Below, in pieces: positions 1 to 8,788 of a stretch of 64,000 nt of DNA; within the stretch, counting starts at the first letter, position 1; every line of letters begins with the position of its first letter. Made by a program: the position numbers and the translations under genes. The notes beneath the pieces were generated by a model. That model was not told the origin of the DNA. It worked only from the letters and a program-made list of their open reading frames with translations, and searched no databases. This DNA is from Catenulispora sp. GP43. GTDB taxonomy: Bacteria; Actinomycetota; Actinomycetes; Streptomycetales; Catenulisporaceae. The DNA is taken from positions 1 through 64,000 of the forward strand of contig NZ_JBGCCT010000028.1 in assembly GCF_041260665.1 (NCBI RefSeq), in the 5' to 3' direction.

Positions 1-25
1 CCTGCTTATCCTATGTTTCTTCTGT

Positions 26-59
26 GGGGCGGGGGGGGCGCCGCCCCGGCCCCCGCCCC
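26..59 (-). terminator. GC-rich hairpin after the FtsX-type permease gene
   Basis: GGGGCGGGGG at 26-35 pairs with CCCCCGCCCC at 50-59 around a 14-nt GC-rich loop. It lies about 75 bases past the stop of the leftward permease gene. There is no T tract, so a role as terminator is inferred only from position and stem strength. Confidence 0.35.
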
Positions 60-133
60 CCCCGACTCGCTTTTCCGCCGCTGTGCGGACGCCCCCTCCG
101 CGCCCGCCGCCCGGCGAAGCCGTCGACCGCCGC

Positions 134-2689
134 TCACTCCTGGGCGATCGCCGCCAGCAGGTCCAACCGGGCCGCGCGACGGGCCGGCCGGGCCGCGGCG
201 ATGACTCCGGCGACCGCACCGGCCGCCAGGATCAGCGCCAGCGTCGCCGGCGAGGCCGCGAAGCCGATCGCCGTCGAGCTGCCGGCGGCGCGGACCAGGG
301 ACCAGGCCAGGAAGGTGCCCAGGCCCACACCGCCGAGCGTCCCGAACAGCGCCACCAGCAGCGACTCCCAGCGGACCAGGGCTCGGGTCTGCCGCCGCGT
401 CAGGCCGACCGCGCGCAGCAGACCGAGCTCGCGGGTGCGCTCGTGGACCGACAGCGCCAGCGTGTTCGCGATCCCCGCCAGCGCGATCACGATCGCCAGC
501 ACCAGCAGCACGTACGAGATGGTGAGGACCACGTCCACCCCGGACGCCTGCGCGTCCGCGTACTGCTGCCGGTCCTGCACGTCCGGGCTGCCGTAAGGCG
601 CCACGGCGGCCGTGATCGCCGGGCGCGCCGCCGCGACCGGCGTCCCCGGCGCCAGCTTCACGATCACCGAAGTGTCGGTGACCTGGTTCGCGTGCGCGGA
701 CCAGGCCGCGGCGTCGATCAGGTAGGCGTCGAGGGAGCCGCGCGGTCCGTAGACGAAGCCGACCGGGAACGTGCCGGCGGTACCGTCCGGGAACACGACC
801 GTCACGGAACTGCCCAGCGGATGCTTCTTCGCCTCCGAGGCCGAGACCCCGATCCCGCGGCCCCCGGCCAACGCCGCCGCCGAACCGCCCCGGACGTCCA
901 GCGCCACCGCCTGGTTCAGCTTGCCCGTGTCGGCGAACGAGACGTCCGTCGCGGCGCCGCCGATCGAAGCCGTGCCCTGCCCGATGCCCACGGCGGCTGC
1001 GACCCCCGGGACCTTCCGCAGATCGGAGGCCAGCTGCGGGCTCAGTCCGCCGCCGCCGAAGGACGGCGAGGAGACGGCGAGGTCTCCGACGAACGACCTG
1101 TCCACGTCAGACTTCAGCGACGTCTTCACCGACGTGGCGAACACCGTCAGCAGCGTCACCACCGCGACGCCCACCATCAGCGCCGTCGCGGTCGCGGACG
1201 TCCGTCGCGGATCCCGGGCGGCGTTGCGGCGCGCCAGGACGCCGGTCGTCCCGGCGACCCGTCCGCCGCCGGTGACCAGGGGACCGAGCACCCGGACCGC
1301 CGCGCGCGCCGCGACCGGACCGAGCATCACCACGCCGACGGTCGTGGCCGCGGCCCCGGCTCCGACCACCGCGAGCGATCCGCCCGCGACGGCCAGCCCG
1401 ATCCCGCCGGCCACCAGCACCGCGCCGATCGGCGTCCGGACGCGCCCGAACCCGGACTGCGTCTCCCCCACCGACGCCTCCCGCAGCGCCGCGAGCGGAG
1501 CGACGCGCGAGGCACGGACCGCCGGGGAGAGCGCGGCCAGGGCCGTCACGCCGACACCGACCAGCAGCGCCAGGGCGATCGTCGGCCCCGTCACCGCCAA
1601 TCCCCCGGCGGGCAAAGCGAATCCGGCCGCGTCGAACAGCGCCTTCAGCGCTTGCGCGATGCCCAGTCCCCCGACGACACCGGCCGCCGATGCCGCGAGT
1701 CCGAGCGCCGCCGCCTCACCCAGCGACGAGCGCAGGACCTGGCCACGCGAGGCCCCGAGGGCGCGCAGCAAGGCGTTCTCCCGCGTCCGCTGCGCGATGA
1801 GGATCGTGTAGGTGTTGTGGATCGAGAACGACGCCACCAGCAACGCCACGGCGGCGAAGACCAGCAGGAAGCCCTTGAAGAAGGTGAGGAAGGCCGTCCC
1901 GATCGCGTCGGTGTTCGCCTTCGTATACGCCGCGCCGCTCATCGCCGTGACGCCCGGCGGAAGCACCTTCGACACCGCCGCCACGACAGAGTCCTGCGAC
2001 ACTCCCGGCTTGCCGGCGATCAGGATCTGCGATGCCTGGCCGGGGCGCGCGATGTACTTCTCCGCGACCGTCTGCGTGAACCCGGCGTAGGTCACCTGCC
2101 CGATCCCGCCCTGCGTTCCGAACCCGGCGATCCCGACGATCGTGACCCGCACCGGCAGCGGCGTCTGCACGGTCGTGGTGTCCCCGATCCTCAGGTGCCC
2201 GGAATCCGCCGCGCCTTTGTTGATGACCGCTTCCACCGGCTGCCCGGTCGGCACGTCGCGCGGCGCGCGCCCGGTCACCAGGTGATACGAGTTCAGCGCG
2301 GTGGACGGGATCCAGTTGCCGGCGGTGCGCGGCGGGCCGTTCCCGCCGACCGCCTTGCCGTCGGCGCCCAGCAGCTGGCCGTAGCCCAGGATGTCGGGCT
2401 GCGCGTCGGCGACGCCGGGGACCGTGCGCAGCGAATCAGCGAGCTGCGCCGGGACCGGGGCCCGCAGTCCGCCGAAACCGGAACCATGCTGGGAGATCAG
2501 CGTGTCCGAATGGACCACCGCGGCCATGCCGGTGTCGGCGGTCGCGAAGAGGTTGGCGAAGTTGCGGGACAGCGTCGCGTTCAGGGTCAGGGTGCCGGCC
2601 AGGAAGGCGACGCCGAGGAACACCGCGAGGAAGGTGCCGATCAGCCGGCGGCGGCGGGCGGTGAGGTTGCGCAGGGCGATGGTGAGCAT
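134..2689 (-). CDS. FtsX-like ABC transporter permease
   Basis: This is an 851-residue membrane subunit of a MacB/FtsX-type ABC exporter. The N terminus (MLTIALRNLTARRRRLIG) is the usual basic start followed by the first membrane helix. A long extracytoplasmic domain follows, then three helices around residues 270-400, a second helix group near 425-480, a second extracytoplasmic domain and three C-terminal helices. The two-domain layout and length match actinobacterial permeases with duplicated FtsX domains. The ATPase gene lies just upstream with a 14-bp gap, so the two form one operon and one transporter. The substrate cannot be read from sequence; lipid, peptide or antibiotic export are all known for the family. 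Confidence 0.9.
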   Translation of the reverse strand: MLTIALRNLTARRRRLIGTFLAVFLGVAFLAGTLTLNATLSRNFANLFATADTGMAAVVHSDTLISQHGSGFGGLRAPVPAQLADSLRTVPGVADAQPDILGYGQLLGADGKAVGGNGPPRTAGNWIPSTALNSYHLVTGRAPRDVPTGQPVEAVINKGAADSGHLRIGDTTTVQTPLPVRVTIVGIAGFGTQGGIGQVTYAGFTQTVAEKYIARPGQASQILIAGKPGVSQDSVVAAVSKVLPPGVTAMSGAAYTKANTDAIGTAFLTFFKGFLLVFAAVALLVASFSIHNTYTILIAQRTRENALLRALGASRGQVLRSSLGEAAALGLAASAAGVVGGLGIAQALKALFDAAGFALPAGGLAVTGPTIALALLVGVGVTALAALSPAVRASRVAPLAALREASVGETQSGFGRVRTPIGAVLVAGGIGLAVAGGSLAVVGAGAAATTVGVVMLGPVAARAAVRVLGPLVTGGGRVAGTTGVLARRNAARDPRRTSATATALMVGVAVVTLLTVFATSVKTSLKSDVDRSFVGDLAVSSPSFGGGGLSPQLASDLRKVPGVAAAVGIGQGTASIGGAATDVSFADTGKLNQAVALDVRGGSAAALAGGRGIGVSASEAKKHPLGSSVTVVFPDGTAGTFPVGFVYGPRGSLDAYLIDAAAWSAHANQVTDTSVIVKLAPGTPVAAARPAITAAVAPYGSPDVQDRQQYADAQASGVDVVLTISYVLLVLAIVIALAGIANTLALSVHERTRELGLLRAVGLTRRQTRALVRWESLLVALFGTLGGVGLGTFLAWSLVRAAGSSTAIGFAASPATLALILAAGAVAGVIAAARPARRAARLDLLAAIAQE

Positions 2690-2703
2690 GGCTGTCAGCC
2701 TCC

Positions 2704-3519
2704 TTATTCGCCCGACGTGCCGGACTCGCCGGACCCGTGGGATTCACCGGATTCACCGAACTCACCGAAGCGCTGCATGCGGGCCAGGACGGCGTCGCGC
2801 GTGGGCAGCTCCAGGCGGTCCACGAGGCGGCCGTCGCCCAGGAACAGGACCTCGTCGGCGTAGGCCGCGGCCGAGGGGTCGTGGGTGACCATCACCAGGG
2901 TCTGGCCGAGGTCGGTGACCATGGTCCGCAGCAGGCCCAGGACCTCCGCCGCGGACCGGGAATCGAGGTTGCCGGTGGGCTCGTCGGCGAACACCACCTC
3001 CGGGCGCGAGGCCAGGGCGCGTGCGACCGCGACGCGCTGCTGCTGGCCGCCGGAGAGCTCGGCGGGGCGGTGCTTCAGGCGGTCGGCGAGGCCGACGGTG
3101 CGCACGACGGTGTCCAGCCAGTCCCGGTCCGGAGCGCGGCCGGCGAGGTCCAGCGGGAGCGTGATGTTCTCCGCCGCCGAGAGGGTCGGGAGCAGGTTGA
3201 AGGACTGGAAGACGAAGCCGAGCTTCTCCCGGCGCAGGAGCGTCAGCTGCTTGTCGGAGGCGGAGCCGAGTTCGACGTCGCCGATGTACACCTGGCCCGA
3301 GGTCAGCCGGTCCAGGCCGGCCAGGCAGTGCATGAGCGTCGACTTGCCCGATCCGGAGGGGCCCATGACCGCGGTGAAGCGGCCGGCGGGCAGCGCGACC
3401 GTGACGCCGTCGAGGGCGCGGACGGCCGCGTCGCCGCCGCCGTACTGCTTGACCGCGGCCACCGCGCGGGCGGCGGGCGCCGTGAGGGTGCTGGAGGTGA
3501 TGCCGGTCGTGGTGGTCAT
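2704..3519 (-). CDS. ABC transporter ATP-binding protein (MacB/LolD type)
   Basis: The 271-residue product is the nucleotide-binding subunit for the downstream permease. Visible motifs are Walker A (GPSGSGKST), the Q-loop (FVFQSFNLLP), the signature LSGGQQQR and Walker B (VVFADEPTGNLD), as in the LolD/MacB class. The start is taken at ATG 3517-3519 (MTTTTGITSS); a further 26 in-frame codons upstream have atypical composition and no family match. The C terminus is an acidic Gly/Ser/Glu tail built from 9-bp repeats at 2741-2767, beyond the usual domain. The energised step of export is the inferred role. Confidence 0.9.
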   Translation of the reverse strand: MTTTTGITSSTLTAPAARAVAAVKQYGGGDAAVRALDGVTVALPAGRFTAVMGPSGSGKSTLMHCLAGLDRLTSGQVYIGDVELGSASDKQLTLLRREKLGFVFQSFNLLPTLSAAENITLPLDLAGRAPDRDWLDTVVRTVGLADRLKHRPAELSGGQQQRVAVARALASRPEVVFADEPTGNLDSRSAAEVLGLLRTMVTDLGQTLVMVTHDPSAAAYADEVLFLGDGRLVDRLELPTRDAVLARMQRFGEFGESGESHGSGESGTSGE

Positions 3520-3600
3520 ACCTTCGATTCCACCTTCGGGGCGCCTGCGGTGTAGTCGTACGACGGGAGTCACCCGGGCTACTTCGCGGGGAGACAACGA

Positions 3601-3643
3601 AACGGCGTGACCGCCGGGGCCTGGGCCCGACGGTCACGCCGTT
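3601..3643 (-). terminator. Perfect 13-bp hairpin after the exporter gene
   Basis: AACGGCGTGACCG (3601-3613) and CGGTCACGCCGTT (3631-3643) are exact inverted copies with a 17-nt loop. The hairpin lies 14 bases past the stop of the leftward MFS gene and ahead of the ABC ATPase gene. On the minus strand it is followed by TTCGTTGTCT, so it probably ends the MFS transcript. Confidence 0.7.
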
Positions 3644-3656
3644 CTGCGCGCCGGCA

Positions 3657-5120
3657 CTAGTCCCTGTCGAACTGGAGCAGGACCGTCACCGCGACCGACA
3701 CGGCGACCAGGAGTTCCAGCCCGGCGGTGAAGGCGTGGGCGTAGGCGGCGGGGGTGGTCGAGGAACCGAGGGCGGAGTAGAAGACGATCCCGATCACCGC
3801 GACCCCGACGGCCCCGCCGACCTGCATCACCGTCGACACCACGCCCGAGGCGGCACCGGTGTGGTGCGGCGCCACCCGGCCCATCGCCCCGGCGGCCAGC
3901 GGGCCGATCGCCAGGCCCATGCCCGCGCCGTCGCCGACCAGTGCCGGGACCATCCACAGCAGCGAGCCGTGGGTACCGGTCAGGTGGATGGTGACGATCA
4001 GGTCGACCAGGCTCAGGGCCATCAGCAGCGTCCCGACGGCGGCGGTCTGCCGGCCCAGCCGCTCGGTGACCTTCTGCGCGACCATCGAGGTGAGCAGGTA
4101 CCCGACCCCGATCGGGGTGAAGATCAGGCCGGCGTGCAGGGCGTCCAGACCCCGGCCGAGCTGCACGTAGAGGGCGAAGACCAGGAAGAACGAGCCCTGG
4201 CCCATCCAGAACACGATCTGCGCGACGATGCCGCGGGCGAAGCCCTTGGTCCGGAACAGCGCCGGGTCGATCAGCGGCGACTTCTCAGCGGCGGCGAGCC
4301 GGCCCTGGTACCACCCGAAGACCCCGAACAGGACGAGCGCGGCGCCGAAGCTCAGCCAGGTCCACAGCGGCCAGCCCTGGCTCTGCCCCTGGATCAGCGG
4401 CAGCACGGTGGCCACCAGCGCGGCGCTGACCAGCGCGACCCCGGGCACGTCCAGCCGCGTCCGACCCTCGGCCCGCGACTCCGGCACCACCCGCGGCACC
4501 AGCGTCAGCGCCACCGCACCGACCGGCACGTTGATCAGGAAGCAGCTACGCCATCCCAGCCCGGAGAAGTTCATGTCGATCAGCAACCCGCCGATCAACT
4601 GCCCGAACACCGCGGCCAGCCCCATCGCCAGGGCGTAGGCGGTGAAGGCACGGACCCGCTTGGCCCCCTCGAAAGCGGTCCCGATGATGGCCAGCGTCTG
4701 CGGACTCAACAACGCGGCGCCGATCCCCTGCACCACCCGCGAAGCGATGAGCACGTTCGCAGTAGGCGCCATCCCGCACGCGGCCGACGCGGCGGTGAAC
4801 AACGCCATGCCCAGCGCGTACATCCGCCGCCGCCCGAACATGTCCCCCAGCCGCCCGGCGGTGATGACCCCGGCGGCCACGGTGAGGCCGTACCCCGCGA
4901 CGATCCACTGGATCGCGGCCGGCGAGGCGTGCAGATCGCGCTGCGTGGCCGGAATCGCGACGTTGACGATGAAGATGTCGAGGGTGGTCATGAAGACCCC
5001 CGCGAGCAGGACCAGGAGGGTCAGGTTCTGGGCCCGGGCGCTGTCGCGCCGGGTGCGCTCCGCCGGCGCCTCGTGCGCCGCGCTGGCCGGTGTCGCCGGC
5101 CGGATCTGTGTAGCGGTCAT
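3657..5120 (-). CDS. MFS drug exporter, DHA2 (EmrB/QacA) family
   Basis: The 487-residue product is a proton-coupled multidrug exporter of the 14-TM DHA2 group. Family signatures include TLDIFIVNVAIPA in TM1, the loop motif GRLGDMFGRRRMY near residue 95 and RVVQGIGAALLSPQ in the third to fourth helices. The start is ATG at 5118-5120 (MTATQIRPATP); a longer in-frame extension is possible but has low-complexity, non-membrane composition. A dyad operator (5157-5173) lies 37 bp upstream, and a second copy lies before the divergent SnoaL-like gene, so both are likely controlled by one repressor encoded elsewhere. Confidence 0.88.
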   Translation of the reverse strand: MTATQIRPATPASAAHEAPAERTRRDSARAQNLTLLVLLAGVFMTTLDIFIVNVAIPATQRDLHASPAAIQWIVAGYGLTVAAGVITAGRLGDMFGRRRMYALGMALFTAASAACGMAPTANVLIASRVVQGIGAALLSPQTLAIIGTAFEGAKRVRAFTAYALAMGLAAVFGQLIGGLLIDMNFSGLGWRSCFLINVPVGAVALTLVPRVVPESRAEGRTRLDVPGVALVSAALVATVLPLIQGQSQGWPLWTWLSFGAALVLFGVFGWYQGRLAAAEKSPLIDPALFRTKGFARGIVAQIVFWMGQGSFFLVFALYVQLGRGLDALHAGLIFTPIGVGYLLTSMVAQKVTERLGRQTAAVGTLLMALSLVDLIVTIHLTGTHGSLLWMVPALVGDGAGMGLAIGPLAAGAMGRVAPHHTGAASGVVSTVMQVGGAVGVAVIGIVFYSALGSSTTPAAYAHAFTAGLELLVAVSVAVTVLLQFDRD

Positions 5121-5156
5121 GGGGACAACGATCGGTGCGTGGGGGTCATGGTGACG

Positions 5157-5173
5157 ATTACCTGGTAGGTAAG
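5157..5173. promoter_or_regulatory. Dyad operator upstream of the MFS exporter
   Basis: The sequence ATTACC-TGGTA-GGTAAG is a near-perfect inverted repeat (5 of 6 pairs per arm) located 37 bp before the exporter start. It matches the site at 5364-5380 in both arms and in spacing. The repressor family (TetR, MarR and HxlR are all plausible) cannot be decided here. Confidence 0.65.
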
Positions 5174-5310
5174 GCGGTGGTTGAGCTGGGGGTTCGGCGC
5201 GGATCACGCGGGGCGAGGTTTCGCTGACGTGGCCGTGGTGGCGGCGGGATCCCGACGACGAGATCCCTGGCCTCTCGCTCTGCTCAGCCGCGACGGCGAG
5301 CCGGAGCCGG

Positions 5311-5348
5311 ATCCAGATGCCGCCGCGCAATCCAGATGCCGCCGCGCA
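5311..5348. repeat. 19-bp tandem duplication in the intergenic region
   Basis: The unit ATCCAGATGCCGCCGCGCA occurs twice without a gap (5311-5329 and 5330-5348), between the two operator copies. It appears to be a simple slippage duplication. Confidence 0.85.
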
Positions 5349-5363
5349 GCCGCCGGCGCGATC

Positions 5364-5380
5364 ATTACCTGCCGGGTAAT
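5364..5380. promoter_or_regulatory. Dyad operator upstream of the SnoaL-like gene
   Basis: ATTACC-TGCCG-GGTAAT is a perfect inverted repeat 80 bp before the SnoaL-like start. It shares arms and spacing with the site at 5157-5173, indicating one regulator for both divergent genes. The remaining intergenic sequence (5121-5460) contains only the tandem duplication at 5311-5348. Confidence 0.7.
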
Positions 5381-5460
5381 CGCGAGGTCATGGCCCCGGG
5401 CCGCATCGTTGAGGGCACAGGCCGCCGGGCAAGCCGGAGGCCGCAACGGAAGGCTCAGCC

Positions 5461-5826
5461 ATGACTGACATCAAGAACCTCGTCAACGGCTACATCGCCG
5501 CCTGGAACGCGACCGACGCCGAGGCCCGCGCCAAGAAGGTCGCCGAGGTCTTCGTCGAGGAGATCGAGTACACCGACCCGCTGGCCTCGGTGCACGGCCA
5601 CGACGAGCTCAGCGCCCTGATCGGCGGCGCGCAGGCGCAGTTCGCCGGGCTGGCCTTCCGGCTCGCCGGGGAGCCGGACGCGCACCACGACGTGGTCCGC
5701 TTCACCTGGGAGCTGGCGGCGGGCGACGACGAGGCGCTGGTGGTCGGCTTCGACGTGGCGCTCATCGCCCCCGACGGGCGGATCGGGGCGGTCGCCGGGT
5801 TCCTGGACAAGGTGCCCGCGATGTGA
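5461..5826 (+). CDS. SnoaL-like / NTF2-fold protein
   Basis: The 121-residue protein begins MTDIKNLVNGYIAAWNATD, a typical first helix of SnoaL-like NTF2-fold domains, and continues with the EYTDPLASVHGHDEL segment that forms the pocket wall in the family. Members include polyketide cyclases, limonene-epoxide-hydrolase-like enzymes and many uncharacterised small-ligand proteins. The enzymatic role is open. The gene is divergent from the MFS exporter and shares its operator type, so it may act on a compound that the exporter removes; that link is inference. The upstream sequence GGAAGGCTCAGCC supplies a ribosome site. Confidence 0.85.
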   Translation: MTDIKNLVNGYIAAWNATDAEARAKKVAEVFVEEIEYTDPLASVHGHDELSALIGGAQAQFAGLAFRLAGEPDAHHDVVRFTWELAAGDDEALVVGFDVALIAPDGRIGAVAGFLDKVPAM

Positions 5827-5861
5827 ACGGTGGCAGACGCGCCCGACACGGAAGCACGCCG

Positions 5862-5902
5862 GAGGGCGGCGGTCAGGAGCTTCGGCTCCGGCCGCCGCCC
5901 TC
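5862..5902 (+). terminator. Hairpin with TTCG tetraloop after the SnoaL-like gene
   Basis: GAGGGCGGCGG (5862-5872) pairs with CCGCCGCCCTC (5892-5902). Inside it GGAGC and GCTCC close a TTCG loop. It lies 35 bases past the stop and is a strong factor-independent terminator candidate despite the lack of a T run. Confidence 0.7.
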
Positions 5903-5991
5903 GGCGCGTGGGTGCACTGGGGGCGCGCAGGGGGCGCGAACAGCGGCTATACCTCAAAATCTCTTGAGCGGCCGCCCTTTGCCTTCCCGTA

Positions 5992-6027
5992 TCAGCGCTT
6001 TGAGCCAAGCTCTCAGCGCTTTGAGCC
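5992..6027. repeat. 15-bp direct repeat at the hydrolase stop codon
   Basis: TCAGCGCTTTGAGCC occurs at 5992-6006 and 6013-6027. The second copy contains the last codons and stop of the leftward hydrolase gene; the first duplicates that end just downstream. Confidence 0.8.
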
Positions 6028-7143
6028 CGGTGCCACCGCGGGATTCTGGTTGCCGGTCGGCGTGGGCGTCGTCGGGGCCGGGTTGTTCGGCGGGTTCTGC
6101 GACGTGCCGGCCGGGTTCTGGTCCGGGTTCTGGCTCGCCGTGCGCTTCGCCTGCGGCGTCGCGGCGTCCACGGCGGCGCCGACGACCAGCGGCTGCGGGC
6201 GGGTGGCGCCGAGGTAGTCGGCGGCGCCGATCGGGTCGAAGCGGATCACCGCGCCGGTGTGCGGGGCGTCGATCATCACGCCGCCGCCGACGTAGATGCC
6301 GACGTGGTGGATGCTGCCGGGGTTGGACAGGTCGGTGGCGTAGAAGACCAGGTCGCCGGGCTGGAGCTGGTCGACGGGGACGTGCGGGCCGGTGTACCAC
6401 TGCTCGGAGGCGGTGCGGGGCATGGTGATGCCGACCGAGGTGTAGGCGGCCTGGACCAGGCCGGAGCAGTCGAAGCGGCCGTCGGTGCCGTCGCCGCCCC
6501 ACTCGTAGGGGGTGCCGAGGCGGTTGTAGGCGTAGGCGATCGCGCGCACGGCCATGTCGGACGGCGCCAGCGTCGGGTCGGGGGCGCGGAAGGCCTGCTC
6601 CAGCGCCTCGATGTTCTTCACGTAGTTCTGGGTCTCCGCGTACGGCGGGATGCCCTGGTACTGCTCGACCGCGCCGGGCCCGGCGTTGTAGCCGGCCAGC
6701 ATGTTCGCCACGGCGTCACCGCCTATCCCGGAGACCTGGCGGGCGATGGCACAGTCGTAGCGCGCGGCGGCCGGGATCGCGTCGGCCGGATTGCGCGGAT
6801 CCTGTTTGCCGTCCCCGTCTTGCGGTGAAGACCAGTTGGGCCAGGTTCCGGGCATGAACTGGGCGATCCCGACGGCGCCGGCCGGGGAGACGATGGTCGG
6901 GTCGAAGCCCGACTCCTGATACAGCTGGGCGGCCAGCAGCGAGGGGGTCAGCGTCGGGCACATGTGGCCGACCTGGTCCATGATCGCGGCGTCGGCGGCC
7001 GGGACGGTGCCCTCGGCGATCCGGCCGACGGTACCCAGGCTGGAACTGCCGGAGGCCACGCTCATGGTCCCGACGACGATCGCGCCTACCAGAAGGAAGG
7101 GGGTGGCCACCAGCGACGCGCCGACGACGATCGATGTCTTCAT
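6013..7143 (-). CDS. Bifunctional lytic transglycosylase / NlpC-P60 peptidase
   Basis: The 376-residue secreted or anchored wall hydrolase starts with one hydrophobic segment (residues 5-30). A soluble lytic transglycosylase domain follows, with the catalytic Glu in QLYQESGFDP and the motifs GIAQFMPGTW and AGYNAGPGAV. A C40 NlpC/P60 domain has the catalytic Cys in GRFDCSGLVQ and the His in SIHHVGIYVG. The C terminus is a disordered Asn/Pro/Thr tail. Enzymes of this pairing open peptidoglycan for secretion machines, like VirB1 in type IV systems. It is divergent from the T4SS-like genes and is probably their wall-opening component. A GGGAGGAAGGG ribosome site precedes the ATG. Confidence 0.92.
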   Translation of the reverse strand: MKTSIVVGASLVATPFLLVGAIVVGTMSVASGSSSLGTVGRIAEGTVPAADAAIMDQVGHMCPTLTPSLLAAQLYQESGFDPTIVSPAGAVGIAQFMPGTWPNWSSPQDGDGKQDPRNPADAIPAAARYDCAIARQVSGIGGDAVANMLAGYNAGPGAVEQYQGIPPYAETQNYVKNIEALEQAFRAPDPTLAPSDMAVRAIAYAYNRLGTPYEWGGDGTDGRFDCSGLVQAAYTSVGITMPRTASEQWYTGPHVPVDQLQPGDLVFYATDLSNPGSIHHVGIYVGGGVMIDAPHTGAVIRFDPIGAADYLGATRPQPLVVGAAVDAATPQAKRTASQNPDQNPAGTSQNPPNNPAPTTPTPTGNQNPAVAPGSKR

Positions 7144-7357
7144 CAGAACCCTTCCTCCCTTCAGTTGATCATCGGATCACCCGATAACCAAGGTGTGCCG
7201 CAGACTGATAGAGGAAAACGACACCATAGACAAGGTATCTGCCGTCCGCATCATCCTCGTAGACTGAGTTCCCTACGCTACCGGCAGCGACACCACCACA
7301 TCGTGAGTACGACGAACACCACCGTTATAAACACAGGACTGGAGGCAGGCGGTCATC

Positions 7358-7732
7358 GTGTCTGCACTGCAAATTCTGCATGGCGCGGCGCACACCGTGG
7401 CCACGTTCCTCACCGACCCGACGCCGGCGCCCCCGTCCGCCGGCAACGACATCAACACGATCATCGGCGGGATCGCCCCGAACTGGGGCCCCTTCGGCAA
7501 GGTGGGCAACGAGGCCCGGGTGATGATCGAGGTCATCATGGCCACCGCGATCATCATCTGCCTGGGCATCGCGGTCTGGGGCGCGGCCAAGCAGCGCATC
7601 GGCGCCACGGCGCTGCGCGACACCTTCTCCGCCGAGCAGGGCAAGGGCCTGATCGTGGCCGGCCTGACCGGTGTGTTCATCATCGGATCCCTCGGCACCC
7701 TGTTCACCATCGTCTACGGCATGGCGATCTGA
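7358..7732 (+). CDS. Small two-TM pilin-like membrane protein of the T4SS-like cluster
   Basis: The 124-residue protein has a short N-terminal stretch, then two hydrophobic helices near residues 65-87 and 99-122 separated by a basic loop. That topology and its place as first gene of the rightward cluster resemble VirB2/TrbC-type pilins or the small membrane proteins that open actinobacterial conjugation-like clusters. No sequence motif proves it. The start is GTG at 7358 with GGAGG at 7341-7345, a rather long spacing. The 214 bp between this gene and the divergent hydrolase gene must hold both promoters; a TATAAA at about 7325 is the most obvious -10-like element. Confidence 0.75.
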   Translation: MSALQILHGAAHTVATFLTDPTPAPPSAGNDINTIIGGIAPNWGPFGKVGNEARVMIEVIMATAIIICLGIAVWGAAKQRIGATALRDTFSAEQGKGLIVAGLTGVFIIGSLGTLFTIVYGMAI

Positions 7733-7879
7733 CCGGCGGCCGCGGCCGACCGGAAGAGGTGCCGCCTCGCGCCGCCCGGCAAACCCGCACGAAGCCATCC
7801 GGGTATTTGTTAGGAACTGGTGGCCCGACACGACGACGATGTAACACGACCGGGGCGTCCGGGGTGGGGAGACTTGAAC

Positions 7880-8788
7880 ATGGTTATCGACGGCGGTAGC
7901 GGCGGTCCGGGCCGCACGGGCGACGGCGGCCCGCGCCGCGGCCGGCCCGGACGCGCACCGCGCATCGAGCAGCCGCAGACCGTCATCCGCCTCCCCAAGG
8001 ACCCCTACGACGGCGAGTTCAAGGCCCCCCGCGCCCGCCGCGGCCGCGGCGTCCTGGCGCTGGCCGCGGTCGTCGTGGTGGTCGCGGCGGTGATCGCGAT
8101 CAACAGCAGCAAGCACAACAGCGGCGCCGCGAGCCAGGGCGCCAGCACCGGCGTCGGCGGCGGGGTGCCGCCGGCGACGGCCACGGTGGGGCAGAGCGCC
8201 CCGGCGGGGGCGGCTTCGAGTCCTGCTTTTCCGGCGCAGTCCGGGGCGAACGGCGTGCTGACCGGGTATCAAGACACGCAGAGTGGGGCGGAGTCAGCGG
8301 CGACCAATTACGTGGCCGCCTACGTGTCCGAACCGATGGTCCACACCGACCAGCGGCACTCCATGATCCAGACCATCGCGGACCCCGCGATAGTGGCGCA
8401 CCTCCAAAGCGAACTCGATACTGCTTTCGGTGCCGCCGCACGCGGGTATGGCCTAGATGCAAACGGGAATCCCCCTGCGGGCCAGACGCTTGTGTACCGC
8501 GGTGTACCGGCGGGAGTTCGAGTGGATTCGTACACGAACACCAAGGCCGTGGTCGACGTCTGGACCTGCACCATCGACGGTATCGCCGGCACCGGCTCGA
8601 CCTTCCCGGTGAGCGCCACGTGGTCCACGCTCACGATCACCTTGACCTGGGTCAACAACGACTGGCGCTGGAACGACTTCAGACAGGCCGACGGACCGAC
8701 ACCTGTCGGGGGCACGCAGCAAGCCTCCACACCCGAAGATCTGCAGAAGGCTGCCCAGCAGTTCGCGAGGCTCCGCTATGCGCCTTGA
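7880..8788 (+). CDS. Bitopic T4SS-like scaffold protein (VirB8/TcpC-like position)
   Basis: The 302-residue product has a Gly/Arg/Pro-rich cytoplasmic N terminus, one strong membrane helix (about residues 57-74), a low-complexity linker and an extracytoplasmic domain of about 190 residues. That layout is typical of VirB8/TcpC-like assembly proteins; the assignment rests on topology and context. The ATG at 7880 is chosen because GGGGAGA lies seven bases upstream. An in-frame GTG at 7820 would add 20 residues, but its AGGA is too close. The C-terminal codons overlap the next gene by 11 bp, implying coupled translation. Confidence 0.75.
   Translation: MVIDGGSGGPGRTGDGGPRRGRPGRAPRIEQPQTVIRLPKDPYDGEFKAPRARRGRGVLALAAVVVVVAAVIAINSSKHNSGAASQGASTGVGGGVPPATATVGQSAPAGAASSPAFPAQSGANGVLTGYQDTQSGAESAATNYVAAYVSEPMVHTDQRHSMIQTIADPAIVAHLQSELDTAFGAAARGYGLDANGNPPAGQTLVYRGVPAGVRVDSYTNTKAVVDVWTCTIDGIAGTGSTFPVSATWSTLTITLTWVNNDWRWNDFRQADGPTPVGGTQQASTPEDLQKAAQQFARLRYAP

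Noticed and set aside
7144-7357. Possible c-di-AMP (ydaO) riboswitch upstream of the wall hydrolase
   Set aside because: Such riboswitches precede many actinobacterial hydrolase genes, but the conserved core sequences were not seen here.
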